DNA of 64,000 nucleotides from contig JAKSZU010000018.1 of the NCBI GenBank assembly GCA_026018925.1, forward strand, positions 6,542,920 through 6,606,919, given 5' to 3'. Below, piece by piece: positions 12,623 through 23,855 of the stretch. The notes below the pieces were generated by a model. That model was given only the letters and a program-made list of their open reading frames with translations, made no database searches and was not told where the DNA came from. A program made the translations under genes and the position numbers. The number at the start of each line of letters is the position of its first letter. The stretch's first letter is position 1. The DNA is from Tupaia tana (taxonomy: Eukaryota > Chordata > Mammalia > Scandentia > Tupaiidae).

Positions 12623-12800
12623 GGAGCCTGCAGGTGGCATGGTGGCTAAGGTGCTGGGCTCTCACATGGCCAGCCACGGTTAAACCTCGGACCTGGCGGC
12701 TTGCTTTCTCCTTCTCCTTCTCCCTCTTTCTCTTTCTCTCTCTCTGCTATACACAGACACCCTATAGCAAATTAAAAACTAATAATAATAAACAAAATTA
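12623..12800 (+). mobile_element. Short-form tRNA-derived SINE
   Basis: Head 'aggtggcatggtggctaagg' through 'ctcggacctggcggcttgct', then directly a TTCTCC/TCTC tract and 'ccctatagcaaattaaaaac'. The body core 'gagaggagaatgg' is missing. The tail ends in AAT repeats. It abuts the copy at 12377-12617. Confidence 0.8.
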
Positions 12801-13419
12801 AAATAATTCTGTAAGGAAAATAGTCCTAAATAAATACAACGAAGTCCGAGAACTCCCCAGGGGGAGGGTGGCGATGAAGGGTCTGGTTCAAAGCCTCTGG
12901 TCTCCTGCCTTCTGAGGAGCAGCACACATGTGGCTTCTAGGCCCAGCAGGTCACCCAAGGCCACCAGGACCCTCCCTGGGAGAAGCATCTCTTACCTGAC
13001 AGACACGTCAAGAACTAGGGCCCTGGGGCTCCTTGGAAGCTCTCGGCCAACTCAAGAACAGAAAACCATCTCCTGACATCGAACGACATGTCTAATGACA
13101 CGATGACAGGTAAGTAACAGATGACACAGGCCCAACGAGCACAGGATCAAACAGCGTTTGCCACCCTCCTCCCGTCACCCGTGGGCTGGGCACGGCAAGG
13201 CCCACTGTGTGGGCTACAGTGACGGCTTTGTCCGCAGGCTTCTTCAGAGCTCAGCCACTTCCACGGAACACCCCACGACCACGCCTCGAGGGAAGGGGAG
13301 TTCACACACGGAAGCACAAACACACACGCTGTCTTTCACTCTGCTCGACAGAATTACCAAAAACGGGACTAAGGGCTGGTTTCCTGAGCGTCAGACTCGG
13401 TTTATGCATTCATCGAATA

Positions 13420-13495
13420 TTTATGGAGTGTTTCCTGTGTGACATGGGAGTGCCTCCGGCGTGTTCCAGGTGCTGGGACCCATCCTTACACAAAG
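13420..13495 (+). repeat. Ancient mammalian repeat fragment
   Basis: 'atttatggagtgtttcctgt' and 'cgtgttccaggtgctgggac' follow the common 'ttattgagcacctactgtgt ... ctaggtgctggg' order. Confidence 0.45.
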
Positions 13496-13861
13496 CTTCC
13501 CCCAGCTCGGGGAGCTGCTGTCCTGGGGTGTGTGTGTGTGTTACACCCTCAGGATTGTTAGGCACACTGCACCCACTCCCGTCCCTACCAACTTCCAGGC
13601 CTGCTCTGTGGCACCCCCGTAACGGGCTGCCACCCTGTGACGTGTCGTCTCACTGTACTCAAAGTGCCCGCCTCGATGCTCACTAGCGCAGGGTCAGACC
13701 CGTCACAGCCACACTTTCTGCCACCCTTCATCCCAGCTGTTTCCCGCCTGGATTTCCTGCTTCCGGTCTTGCCCACTATACCCTTCTCTACCCAAAACTG
13801 TCGCTGAAGTTTTCCTCCTGAAACAACACCTTGCACCGTTCCTCTGCTCCGTGAAAAACGT

Positions 13862-14010
13862 GGGGCTGGCAGGTGTGGTGGTTGGGGCACTGGACTCCTA
13901 CACGGCCGATCACGGTTCGGGTCCCAGACCTGGTGGCTTGCTTTCTCTTTGCTTCTCTTTGTCTCTCTCTGTTCAAATTAAGTAATAATAATAATGATGA
14001 TGATGATAGT
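13862..14010 (+). mobile_element. Short-form tRNA-derived SINE
   Basis: Head 'ggctggcaggtgtggtggtt', 'gttcgggtcccagacctggt', then 'ggcttgctttctctttgctt', TCTC and a tail that turned into AAT/ATG repeats. It has the same body deletion as the copy at 12623. Confidence 0.8.
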
Positions 14011-14587
14011 GGGTGAAATTACATGAATACCTTTTTCAAAAAGAAAGACGTCTATCTCTTCCACGGGTGGGGGCAGTCACGCAGGCCTGAAGAACGGGGC
14101 GGCCACCAGGACAGAGCTACCTGAGAGGCCCACAGCCAGCCCTCAGGGGAGTCCTGGTGACATGGGGACATTCACACAGACATGGGCCCAGACTTTCCCA
14201 GCACCGCCACCATCGACGGGCAAGGGCGCGAGGCAGGCCCGATGTGGCAGGAAGCACTGCGGCCCACGGACAATCTCCTCACCGCCTGGCCAAGGGCCAA
14301 AGTCAGAGCTCGCCCTGAGGGCCAGGCCCCTCCGAAGTTTCAGCACTTTAGACAGGAACACCGCTTCTCCCTGTTTAAGACAGAGCGGTTTCCTCGCCTA
14401 CAGACCGTCGCCCGGGGCACCGAGAGCAGCCGGTCTGAGCCGCGGCCCTGACTGCCTGCCCCTGCGCTGCCCCCTGCCTTCTCTTTCTCTTATTCAAGAC
14501 AGAGAACGTGTGCAGGAGAGAAGCCTCCCCGCCAGGTTCGTCAGACCTCAATGTCCTCTCCCCGGCCCTCCAGGCTCCTGGGCAGGT

Positions 14588-14695
14588 GTGCGTGCACCTG
14601 GCATGTTCACGTCCCACCCAGGGATCTGAACCCACGGTCGACGTGGGCCTTCCAGCACTGCAGTTCATTTTGCGACCAACTGTGCCACCAGGCTG
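14588..14695 (-). repeat. tRNA-like element, possible old SINE head
   Basis: The minus strand has 'ggtggcacagttggtcgcaa' (A-box-like) and 'gtgggttcagatccc' (B-box-like) with tRNA-like spacing. It does not look like the main SINE. Weak evidence. Confidence 0.3.
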
Positions 14696-15157
14696 GGCCT
14701 CTGGGTCCCTTCTGGCCGTCCCTTTCCCCCGCAGACGCCAGGATGGCAGGCTTCCTGCTCTGTATGGACAAGTTGGTTCCCTGTCTCATCTTAACTCGCT
14801 GCCTCTGCTGTCCTGGTCTCGGACACACAAGCAGAACGCTGGCAGGACCATGGCCAGAGGGACAGAGGGGCCTCCTGGGAGCAACCTGGGAGCTGTGGGG
14901 CAGCTCTGCGACACTTTTCCCCAGGGGTCTGGCGGGCAGTGTGTGCTGGAAAGTGGTCTCAGAATAAGGGGGGAGGCCGGCTGATTCCCTCACCTCACTC
15001 GCTGACTCACAGGACATCAGACAGCAGTGACGGCCCTGCCCACAACCTAGGGAAGGCCAGTGACCCCCCAGCCGCCGGCCCTCCTCAGCCCCAGTCACAT
15101 GAGCGGCTTTTGTAAGCACAGCCTTGACCCTGCCAGGCTCAGAGAGACTCGAACAAA

Positions 15158-15197
15158 TTGGCAAGTTGGCAAATAAACATTCCAAGAAGGAATTCCC
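15158..15197. promoter_or_regulatory. Cluster of transcription-factor-like motifs
   Basis: Two TTGGC half sites (15158-15162 and 15166-15170, NFI-like), AAATAAACA (forkhead-like), CATTCC (TEAD-like) and the palindrome GGAATTCCC (15189-15197, NF-kB-like) are packed into 40 bp of non-repeat intron. A regulatory role is inference only. Confidence 0.3.
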
Positions 15198-15477
15198 AGG
15201 GCACCAGGCTCAGCTCCGGGGCATCTGGGAGCATTCCCAGGGAGGAAGGAAGAGCAGGGACTCCAGGGCCCCGGGGACCAGAGTGGCAGGTCCAGGCCCA
15301 GCTCTGCCTCTCTGGAGCTGGAGGCAAGGGTTCTGTCAACGAGGGGCTCCCCGGGCATCTGAGCCTCGGTCTCTCCACTTGGCTCTACGCAGGGCATTAG
15401 AAGTGCTGTCCCTAAGACGCCAGGCTCAGCAGCTACCCTCGTGGGCCTACGCACACCCCGAAGAACTGAACACGGGG

Positions 15478-15620
15478 GCACAGATACTCATACGAGAATA
15501 GTCACGCCAGCTTACCCACGAGAGCCAAGGTGGAAGCGACCCAAGCGCCCACCAGCCGATGAGAGGATAAAGGCGGCCCGCAGACGGGACCGGGGTCGGC
15601 AGAAGAAATGGATGGCGAAG
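15478..15620 (+). mobile_element. L1 3'-region fragment, interrupted by a SINE
   Basis: 'gagccaaggtggaagcgacc', 'caagcgcccaccagccgatg' and 'agaggataaaggcggcc' match the L1 stretch 'gccaaaaggtggaagcaacc ... gatgaatggataa'. The SINE at 15621 ends this piece. Confidence 0.75.
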
Positions 15621-15885
15621 GAACCAGCAGTTAGCATAATGGCTATGTCGCTGGACTCCCACGTGGTCGACCAGGGTTCGCGTCCCGAACCCGGTGGCTT
15701 AAAACTCACGCCAGGCACATGTGTGTGCGTGCCCAAGATCCCGAGAGGAGAATGGAGGAGAAGGGATTGCGGCATGACCATCCCCCCTGGGGGGGTGATT
15801 TCTCACTTTCTGTCTCTATGTCTCTCTCTGTCTGTCTGGCAAGCGCACGTGCCCTGTAGCAAAAACCTCTCCAAAAAAAGAAAGA
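15621..15885 (+). mobile_element. tRNA-derived SINE, young subfamily, with target duplication
   Basis: Near-full copy: head 'gaaccagcagttagcataat', A-box-like 'tagcataatggctatg', B-box-like 'gggttcgcgtcccg', body 'gagaggagaatggaggagaa', TCTGTCTC tract, end 'tagcaaaaacctctcc' plus A-rich tail. It is flanked by 'gaaatggatggcgaag' (15605-15620) and 'gaaatggatggcaag' (15886-15900), so it moved by L1-type retrotransposition. Confidence 0.95.
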
Positions 15886-16189
15886 GAAATGGATGGCAAG
15901 CTGGTTCAGACTGCAGCCTGGGCGAGCCTTGCCGACACCACACCAAGTCAAAGGAGCCAGCTAAGGAGATACGTCCCATGTGACTCTATTTCTTTCTCCC
16001 TCCGGGGGCTGTTTGGGCCAGGAGAGGGGCAGAGGAGTAGGAGGAATGACGCTCAATGGGCACATCTCGAAGCCACGCAGCTAGTAAGACACAGGCGTGG
16101 GACCCACAGCCAGATCTCAGTCTAGACCCGGGGCCCCTACCACCCTCTGCGTGTGTGCTTGGCACAGCCCTGTCACTCCCTGGCCGCTG

Positions 16190-16315
16190 CAGTGGTTAAG
16201 ACCCCAGGATCTGTTAACGGGGTGCCTGAGTTCAGATCCTGGCTCTGCCTCTCACTGGCTATGCATCAGAGACCTCTCCATGTGCCTCGATTTCCCCGTG
16301 CATGAAGTGCACAGC
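16190..16315 (+). repeat. MIR-type SINE fragment
   Basis: 'gcagtggttaagaccccagg', 'gagttcagatcctggctctg' and 'cctctcactggctatgcatc' follow the MIR consensus from the tRNA-like head into the core. Confidence 0.75.
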
Positions 16316-16320
16316 TGAGG

Positions 16321-16570
16321 AGCAGATGCCAGCATGGTGGCTGCAGTGGCTGGATCCCACACAGCCTGCGGGTCTGGGTCCTGGACCCGGCAGCTTGAAA
16401 AACAAGTTGGGGGCATGTGGGTCCATGTCCCAAATCCCAAGAGGAGAATGGAGAAGGGACTATGGTGTGCCCATCCCCCCAGAGGTGCTTTCTCACTTTC
16501 CCTCTCTCTCTTTTCAGCAAGTGCACGTGCTCTATAGCCAATTTAAAAAAAAAAAAAGAAAAGAAAAAAA
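16321..16570 (+). mobile_element. tRNA-derived SINE, older copy
   Basis: Head 'agcatggtggctgcagtggc', body 'caagaggagaatggagaagg', 'cactttccctctctctcttt', 'gctctatagccaatttaaaa' and a poly-A tail. It directly follows a MIR. Confidence 0.9.
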
Positions 16571-17299
16571 GCACAACTGAACCTCTCCTAAAATTGATGT
16601 AAAGCTGTCAGGGCCAGCCAGTCAACAAATGTCGATCGGATTCAAATGTTCGTTAAGGGACTCACAGTCAGACTCTGAGCAATGCCCCTTCCCTGAGAGA
16701 CTGTGGCTGACGCCCGCCCTGCCCACCCTGGTCAGACTGAGCTCACAGGACTGGGAAGGGCAGGAGCAGGGCTGGGACGCAGACCTCCTCACTGTACAGT
16801 GCACGCCACCCAGCACCCATGCCTGGCCCTGCATGGTAGCCTCTCTGGCTCAGGGCTTCACGGTTGTCACGCCGGCAGAACTTGGAGCATCCCCTGGAGG
16901 AGCCAACAGGCGGGGGGTGGGGGGGGGGTGGCGAGGGAGGGAGAGGTGCAGGGGGGAGGAGCTGTCCCCTGGGCTTGGCGGCGGCCTCCCGGGCCCGCGT
17001 CCGCGTCCTGTTTACTCCACACTAATGGATGAAGTCACTCTCCGCGTGGAGACTTCTCTCCTGGGGCCCCGTCATGGCTCCGCAGACCCACCAGCAGGAT
17101 GTAGGGAAATGTTTCTGTTTCCTGCAGCCACGTGGAGCCCTTGCTAGAAAAGATGGGCCGGGGCAGCTCTGCGGCTAATCTCTGTTGGGGGGCAGAGGGG
17201 TGGGGGCTGAAGGGGAGGGTCACTGCACAGTCCGGTCGGCTTATTGGGCATGTCCTGAGCCTGTCCCAGCTCAGTGGAGGCCCAGGCTGGCCGGTCCCA

Positions 17300-17470
17300 C
17301 CGCCATGTGACTTGGGCTCCCTTCCCAACCTCTCTGTGCCTCGGGCTGCTCCTCTGCACCCAGGGATGACGAGGACACGTCTGTGTGCATTTGTGTGAAG
17401 GGTAAGCGAGGTGATCTGGGTAAAGCCCGTGGCACGTAGAGCGTGCGCAGTCAATCAGTTACCACCTATC
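17300..17470 (+). repeat. MIR-type SINE fragment
   Basis: 'catgtgacttgggctccctt', 'aacctctctgtgcctcgggc' and the 3' part 'gtaaagcccgtggcacgtag' match MIR order. Confidence 0.75.
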
Positions 17471-18357
17471 AGGCACCTCTCCTCACGCTGCTGGGGTATT
17501 TCTTAGAACGTACCACCTCTGCTGTCCAGTGGGGGCAACGCGTGTCCCCTCCTAGAGGGCCAGACAACATGGAATGAGCGCAGCACAGGGCTACGCCCCC
17601 CGGCCACGTCCTGCTGTGCACCTGCTTGTCCTGGGACCTGCGTGGCCCAGCCCTGTGCCATGTGGTCCCATAGGGCGACCGTTCAACGCTCGGATCCATG
17701 TGCACGCTCACCCAGTTAAGTGTGACCTGTGTACTCAACCACCAGCCTGCCCTGCCAGCCTGCAGTCCCCCCCCCGAGCAAAGACGGCACCCTGTCCTGA
17801 GGCCACCACCAAAACCCGGCACCCACAGAGCAACCAGCACATCAAACCTGCTCACGAATGGGTGAAAACACCGGGCAAAGCCGAGGGCAAAGCCCCTCTG
17901 TACAGAATGGCCCACGGCCTTCCCTCCTGCCTTCGTAGTGACCGACTACATTTCCCAGCCTGTCTGTTACTAAAGACGCCACCGGCTTCCTGATGTTGGC
18001 CAAAGCGGCACCTCAGCCCACTGGTTACACAGGCACCGACTCCAAACCAGGGCAGGGCCGAGCTGGGCCAGGATCTCAGGCTTTGCTGGTCCCACTGGGC
18101 CAACGGCACCAGTTGCCAAGCCTGGAAACCCGCCACATTCTCCTGCCAGCCAGCCGGGTGGCTCCTGGGGCTGCAGAGGTTGCTGGTGCCAAGATGGACA
18201 CAGAGGTGGCAGGTGGCAGTGAAGGGTGACAGGGAGGCGGCAGTCTGGGTGAAGTGGCCGTGGGGCTACCAGGAGCCCTGCCACTGAAGGCGATTCAGAG
18301 CCCGTACAGGGCGAGTGTGGAGGGAGCGCCCTGGCTCTCTGCGGGGCATCCATCTGG
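17470..18357. other. Intronic sequence, nothing recognised
   Basis: GC-rich, no clear repeat or exon-like signal. Confidence 0.5.
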
Positions 18358-18460
18358 ACGGCACTGCCCAATGGAACCTTCTGCGGAGACGAAAGCGGCA
18401 ACACCTTCTCCGGCCAGTGGACACAGACGGGTTCTTAGCGTCACTGATTTCCACGTGACC
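18358..18460. repeat. MER3-like hAT transposon fragment
   Basis: 'ggcactgcccaatggaacct' and 'tctgcggagacgaaagcg' match the terminal part 'gcactgtccaatggaact ... tctgcgatgatggaa' of the same family as the copy at 4572. Confidence 0.5.
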
Positions 18461-18711
18461 CTGCACATGTGCCCAGCAGCTGCCGTAATGCAGCACATGT
18501 GTGGGCCCTCAAGGACAAGCCCAGGACTTCGGGTTGCACTACAGCCCAGAAGGTGGCCAGGATGGAGGGGAGACGACGGGAAGCAAGCCAGATCCCTGTT
18601 CTCAGACATCTGCCGCAGAGAGGGCTCAGGTACCCACAGCTCACGGACGCAGACCAGCAACCCAACCACGCACGTGTGAGCATTACACGTCCAACTCACC
18701 GACGCGGCCCC

Positions 18712-18805
18712 ATGCCACTTTACAGATGAAGAAGCTGAGGTTCGGACAGCTTGGGCCACTCGGTGGAGGGACTCAGGGCCTGAACTCGGGTCTGACCATT
18801 CCAGA
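18712..18805 (-). repeat. MIR-type SINE fragment
   Basis: 'actttacagatgaagaagct', 'gaggttcggacagcttg' and 'ctgaactcgggtctgaccat' are a reverse MIR core. Confidence 0.7.
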
Positions 18806-20800
18806 GCTTCGACCACTTCCGTAGGCCCTACCCTCCCACCCCACGGGCTCTCCGGGCTGGCTCCCTGCCTGCCCCCTCGCTTCCCAGACGTGCAGGTGAG
18901 GGGCACAGCAAAGGCCTCCAGGCCCCCCCAGTCCTCTCCACAGCAGGAAACGGAGAGTCTGCCAGGGCAATACAGGAATTAACCGCGGGCACAGCTGGAG
19001 TCCTTCAATCAAACAGTCCATTCCTGGCTCCTCCTCTCCTCTAGGCTCGGTCCTTACTCTCGCAGGGTTACAGTCACCAAAGCACTCAACCAGAAGGGAG
19101 CCTCACCCCTCACCGCGAGGAGCTGGGGGCTTCCTTTCCCTGACTCTCCTCTCAGAGACACCCGCAGGGTAGGGGCTGCCCTGCTGGCAGACCCCTGTCC
19201 TCCCACCCAGAACCCCAGCCTGCAAAGTTACTCTTAATAAAATATAGTACACCTAACACACGCGCAAATGGAAACACGCGTGCGCACACACACACGCACG
19301 CATGGCCGGCTGGGAGTGCCGTGGTAATGCCAGCTCTGGGAGGCTGATCTGGGTGGGAAGGTTCTGGGCGCTGCTGATGCAGAAGTGCTATGGCTGGGGC
19401 CCTCTCTCTCCGGGGTGGGGGTGCCGGTTCTTTCTCATTAGGAAAGGAAGCCTTTAAGCAGGCACCCTCTTGTCAACTCTAAAATCTGAGCCCTGGTGTC
19501 ATCAATCTACCCCCAGGGCCCAGGTCACACAAAGGCCTCTCCCCTTCCTTTCCGACCCTTGCAGGGTGCATCTTTCTTAAGAGGCCCCCCCACCCGCGGC
19601 TCCATCTGAAATCCTGGCCGTCCCTACCTAGAAAGGATGCTCTTCACTTCACTATCTCGGCTTTGGTAGCGGGCGGGGACCACGTACTGTATCACCTGAT
19701 ATTCACATTTCTCTCACTCTGAAACTCGCTGACACTCGAACCGTGGGTGGCAGATCACGCTGGCGTGTCCGGGACTTGCAGTGCTAACGCCAGGCTGGGA
19801 CGACTGGTCACCAGCAGTGATCACGGGAAGCACTGCTGTCCCCACCGCTGCCTCCGGGGCCGTGTGCACCAAGCCAGAGCGCCAACCCGACGGAACAAGA
19901 GCGACAGGCGTCCCCACCTCACCGCGTGCGGCTGGGCACCCTGAACGGGGAGCTGCTCTGGCCCTGGAGAAAGGTCCCCAGGGCCCAGCTGCAGCGGCGA
20001 GGCTTTCCTTCCCATGGCTGTCGAGCCCAGGGTGTACCCTAATGGGGCGGTCCAGTTACAGCCCGCTGGGACAGGAACGGAGTAGAGCCAGCACAAAGGA
20101 TGAAGGACACAGGCTCCTGCCCCACAGCAGGGCAGGGACGCTCAAACAACTGCCAGAGAGAAGCCTAGCCCCTGCCTGAGGGAGCACCGCACCCCACCCC
20201 CCAGCAGCACTGCAGGGGAGGAGGGGGCTCTACTCTAGACCGACCCGCGCTCAGAAGGAGCCGGGGTGAAGGCTGTGCCATAAGGGCCAGGGCGAGTGCC
20301 ATAGTCCTGCAAGGGGCAGCTACTTCTGTGGACAGAGGTGGGACTGGAGTTCAGGGTGGCTGCCAGAAATCTCTGCCTCGCAGATGCCAGCGAGATAGCC
20401 TCTTCAGATGGAGACTCAAGGCTAGGGGGCGCCTCGGGGAGACCACAGGAAAAAGCCCCATGCAGAGGCGGAGAGAAACGGGCCCAAGGACCAGTCAGAA
20501 CACGACATTGTCATTGTGGGCTAGCGCCAGGGCTGAGGCCAAGACCCCAAGGCCGTCCTGGTGAGTGAGTCTACCAAGGGTCTGTGGTGCTGTCCCCTCC
20601 CAGACGCCCTCTCCCAGCAGGACTGAAAGCCGAGGGAGAGGGCTGGGAGGGCGGGGCAAGACAGGTAAGAGGTACCATGGGCACCGGCTGGGCAGGCTCT
20701 CGCCCAGTCCACGCCGGGCTCGCTAAGCCACGGGCCATGGCTGAGGACGGGCCTTCCGCTCTTTGCACAAAGCTGCCATGTGTGCCCATGCACCTTGGAC
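18806..20800. other. Intronic sequence, mostly unique
   Basis: A short CA/CG alternating patch lies at about 19255-19305. No exon or repeat family is recognised in the rest. Confidence 0.5.
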
Positions 20801-20803
20801 ACC

Positions 20804-21044
20804 CTTTTCTTCTTTAATAGATATTTTAAATTATTTAATTAGTTTTTGGTATAGAGCACATATGCTCGCCAGAGAGAAATCACCCCCCAAGGTGGATGGC
20901 CACAGCAGAGTCCCTTGTCCTCTCTTCTCAGGATTTGGGGCACACACACGCACACCAGCATGTTTCCCAAACCGCCGGGTCTGGGACTTGAACCACACAG
21001 TCGACCATGTGGGATCCAGCTGCCTTAACCTCCATACCACCTGC
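20804..21044 (-). mobile_element. tRNA-derived SINE, older copy
   Basis: AT-rich tail, 'ttggtatagagcacatatgc', 'tctcttctcaggatttgggg', 'ggacttgaaccacacagtcg' and the reverse head 'ccttaacctccataccacct'. Short flanks 'tggacacc' at 20796 and 21045 are a possible target duplication. Confidence 0.85.
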
Positions 21045-21054
21045 TGGACACCAG

Positions 21055-21440
21055 TGGAATTTTTTTTAGAACAATTTCAGATTTACGGAAAAACTGTAGA
21101 CAGTGAGGAGTTCCCAGATTCACCCCACCCAGCTCCCAGCTCTGCGCACCCGTTAGTGTCGCGTGTTTGTTTGGCAAGAGCCAGCTGAGTAACACAGACA
21201 TGGCGTTGCTCAAAATCCAGTGTCCAAGTGTCTCCGCGTCCCTTTCCTGGCCCCGGAGCCACCTTTCTCGGCCTCTCCCTGTTCTCGATGACCTCGGCAG
21301 TTTGGAGGCCCTCAGATCCTGTGCAGGAGACCCTCCGTCAGACCTGACATCCGCGCAAGTAGACAGGGTTACAGGTGCCTGGGAAGACCCCAGGGCGAGT
21401 GGACTTCTTGTCACACCACACCGAGGGTGCTGACCGGCAC
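21055..21440 (-). mobile_element. L1 3' UTR-type fragment, reverse
   Basis: 'agaacaatttcagatttacg', 'gaaaaactgtagacagtgag' and 'gagttcccagattcacccca' match the reversed end of old L1M-type elements ('agttgcaaagatagtacaga'). The right part is increasingly diverged. Confidence 0.6.
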
Positions 21441-22329
21441 CACGGCTGTCACTGTGGAGCTGACCCTGCCCACCTGGCCGGGGTGGCATCTGCCAGGAGT
21501 CCCCACTGCAGGCTCCGCTTCCTCACCCACTCATGTCTCGTGGAAGGGTCAGTGCGAGGGTCTCTGTGGCCACAGCCGGTGTTCCTGCCACATGGAAGGC
21601 CACACCGCTCCAAGGCTGTGCCAACAGGTCACCGTTGCTGGGCCCTGCTGGGCTCTGGAGTGAGTCAGATCAGCCTGTCCCTTGTTTGGGGACATCAGCA
21701 TCCTCACCTTTTCAATGCCACACTGCAGGTGGCCACAGGGCCACGCCAAGTGCCTGGGGCCAGGGAGGGCTCGGGAAACGAAGGTCCTGATTACTCGAGA
21801 CCAAGGTGGGGGACTGACACCTTGAGGCCGGCAGGTGGGACGGAAAGGCGGCCAGGAGCCAGGAGCCTCCGGAGACGGAGAGCGGGTTCTTCCAGAGAAT
21901 GCGTTCAAACCGGGTGGTGTCTCCCAGCTCTCCACCCAGAGCCCGGCTGCAGTCTGAAGAAGACGGATCCATCTGGATCCCGCAGTCCCAGGCGGGTATG
22001 ACAGGGACATGTGCCCGTGTCACCTGTGTCTGTGTGTGCACGTGCAAGGCTCTGCCCTTCAGGCCTCCCGGGCTCCATGAGAAGCCCGCCCTCCCACACG
22101 GAGGACTCGGGCATCTACAGGATGACTGCCCGGGGAGCGGGAGCACCACGGCGCCCGGCCCGCGCGCCTCCTCACAGGACTGTCCCGTCCCATTGGCCCC
22201 TGCCGCTCACGGCTGCTGGCAGGGAAAATGGAAGGCAAGAGTTGCCAGGACCACTCAGGCCAGGTGTGTCACCTCCTCTGAGAGCCAGGGACCAAACAGC
22301 GGCAGAAAGAGGCAAAGGAGCGCGCGGGC

Positions 22330-22445
22330 TGCGGGCTGGCCCTCTCTGGGTTCCAGTTTCAACTCCCCCGCCTGCAGTGGACCTTGGCCCGCGGCTTCAC
22401 CACTCAGCCTCAGTTTCTCACGTGCGAAGTGGAGTGCGACACCCA
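22330..22445 (+). repeat. MIR-type SINE fragment
   Basis: 'cagcctcagtttctcacgtg' with 'cgaagtggagtgcgac' downstream of 'ggttccagtttcaactcccc' fits the MIR core. Confidence 0.55.
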
Positions 22446-23610
22446 GAATGCAGCAATATGCGGACTGCCGGAGCGCGGGCACTCGGAGCGGCTGCCACCA
22501 GCACCCTGGGCGGGCCTGGCCACGCCGGGAGAAGTGCAGGGTGAGGTCACCTGCGGGGGAATCAATTTAGAGGACGGGATGGGGACCCCCTGCCGGAATG
22601 GAGCAGCCCACAGGAGGCGGCTGTCTTCCCAGTAACCTGCCTCATCCGTGAAACCTCTGCTGGCTTTCCAGGTGAAAATCTGCACCCCCTTTTTCTCCTC
22701 GAGGGGAGCACCGTTTACTGATGCATGCTCCTCTCTGGGTGTTGGGGTCCCTCAGCCCCTCATGTGTCCGCAGTGCCCAATGCCTTCCTTCTCCAGGTCA
22801 GCAGCCGCCTTTCCGACTGGTTTACGACGAGGCTCTTTCACTGCTGCCACGTTTAAGGGTCACTTCTTACGCAGCCACACCCAGCTCTCTTTTCCAATAG
22901 GAAACCGTGGATCCTGTCTCCCAGGACTGGGGAGGTCGCTGATCTGTGAGGCCCATCCTTGCAAACCGGCTTGAAAGCCAGAAACAAGGGTCCAGGTCTC
23001 TGTTCTCTGCCCTCCTCCCCCACGAGCCTTCACTGCATGGGGCCACCCCTGCCCGAGCTCCTGCCTGCCAAGGGGACACAGTGACTCACCCCTGGGGCAC
23101 AGCACCCTCGCCCTGGGCCTCGGCCACACTGAGATGAGAAACACGCGGGCTGTGGGGCTTGGCTGGGTGGCCCCTCGCATGGGCTGGGGCACAGCGCCCT
23201 GCTGGTGGCCCTCCTTGTGGTGGGCAGAGGCAGCAGGAGTGGGGAAGCTGGAAGTCAGAGGGTCAGGCGGACTCTGCTGCCCACACAGCCTACGGCAGGG
23301 CTCAAGGCTGGGCCAGACAACCCCCTCCAGCCCTGGAGCTGCAAAAACCCAAAGGACCTCACAGCCAGGCCTAGGGTTCTCCCATCAAAGCTGCCCTAGA
23401 AGGCAGGGCCCTAAGCTCTCCGCACCTCGCTCTCTGTGTCTGTGAAATGAGCCTCGTCTATACCGTTACATCCAGCTTAAAAAAACCTAGCACTGAACTA
23501 CTCCCGGTCATTCGGCATAGACAGCTCCCAGCACCCCCGGGCTGAGCACACTGAGGTTTTCTGGCCTCGGTTCCACCCAAGAGAAAGTCTGGGCATAAGA
23601 GTGTGAGGGA

Positions 23611-23824
23611 GGGACCAGCGAGGCCACAAGGGTTAGGTCGCTGGACTCCCACGTAATAGAGCGCAATCTTAGTGGTTTAAACTCACGCCAGGTGCGTGTG
23701 CGAGCCCAAGATCCTGAGAGGAGAAGGGACTTCAGTGTGGCCATCCCCCAGGTGGTGATTTCTCGCTTTCTGTCTCTAGTGAGTGAGCACATGCGCCCTA
23801 CAGCAAAAATCTCCCCCAAAAAAT
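23611..23824 (+). mobile_element. tRNA-derived SINE, internally shortened copy
   Basis: Head 'gggaccagcgaggccacaag', 'tcgctggactcccacgtaat', body 'gatcctgagaggagaaggga' (a repeat of the aatggagga part is missing) and end 'cagcaaaaatctccccc'. It is immediately followed by the 25-bp minisatellite. Confidence 0.85.
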
Positions 23825-23855
23825 GGGTGAGAGGAGTCTGCCAGCACCAAGTCAA

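Noticed and set aside
15621..15700. Functional tRNA gene
   Set aside because: The tRNA-like head lacks a proper acceptor stem and is always fused to the SINE body.
15600..15990. Recurring protein-like motif (K-I-P-R-G-E-W-R-R-R-D-C-G) in many short frames
   Set aside because: These are translations of the SINE body core, repeated because the SINE is repeated; not a protein family.
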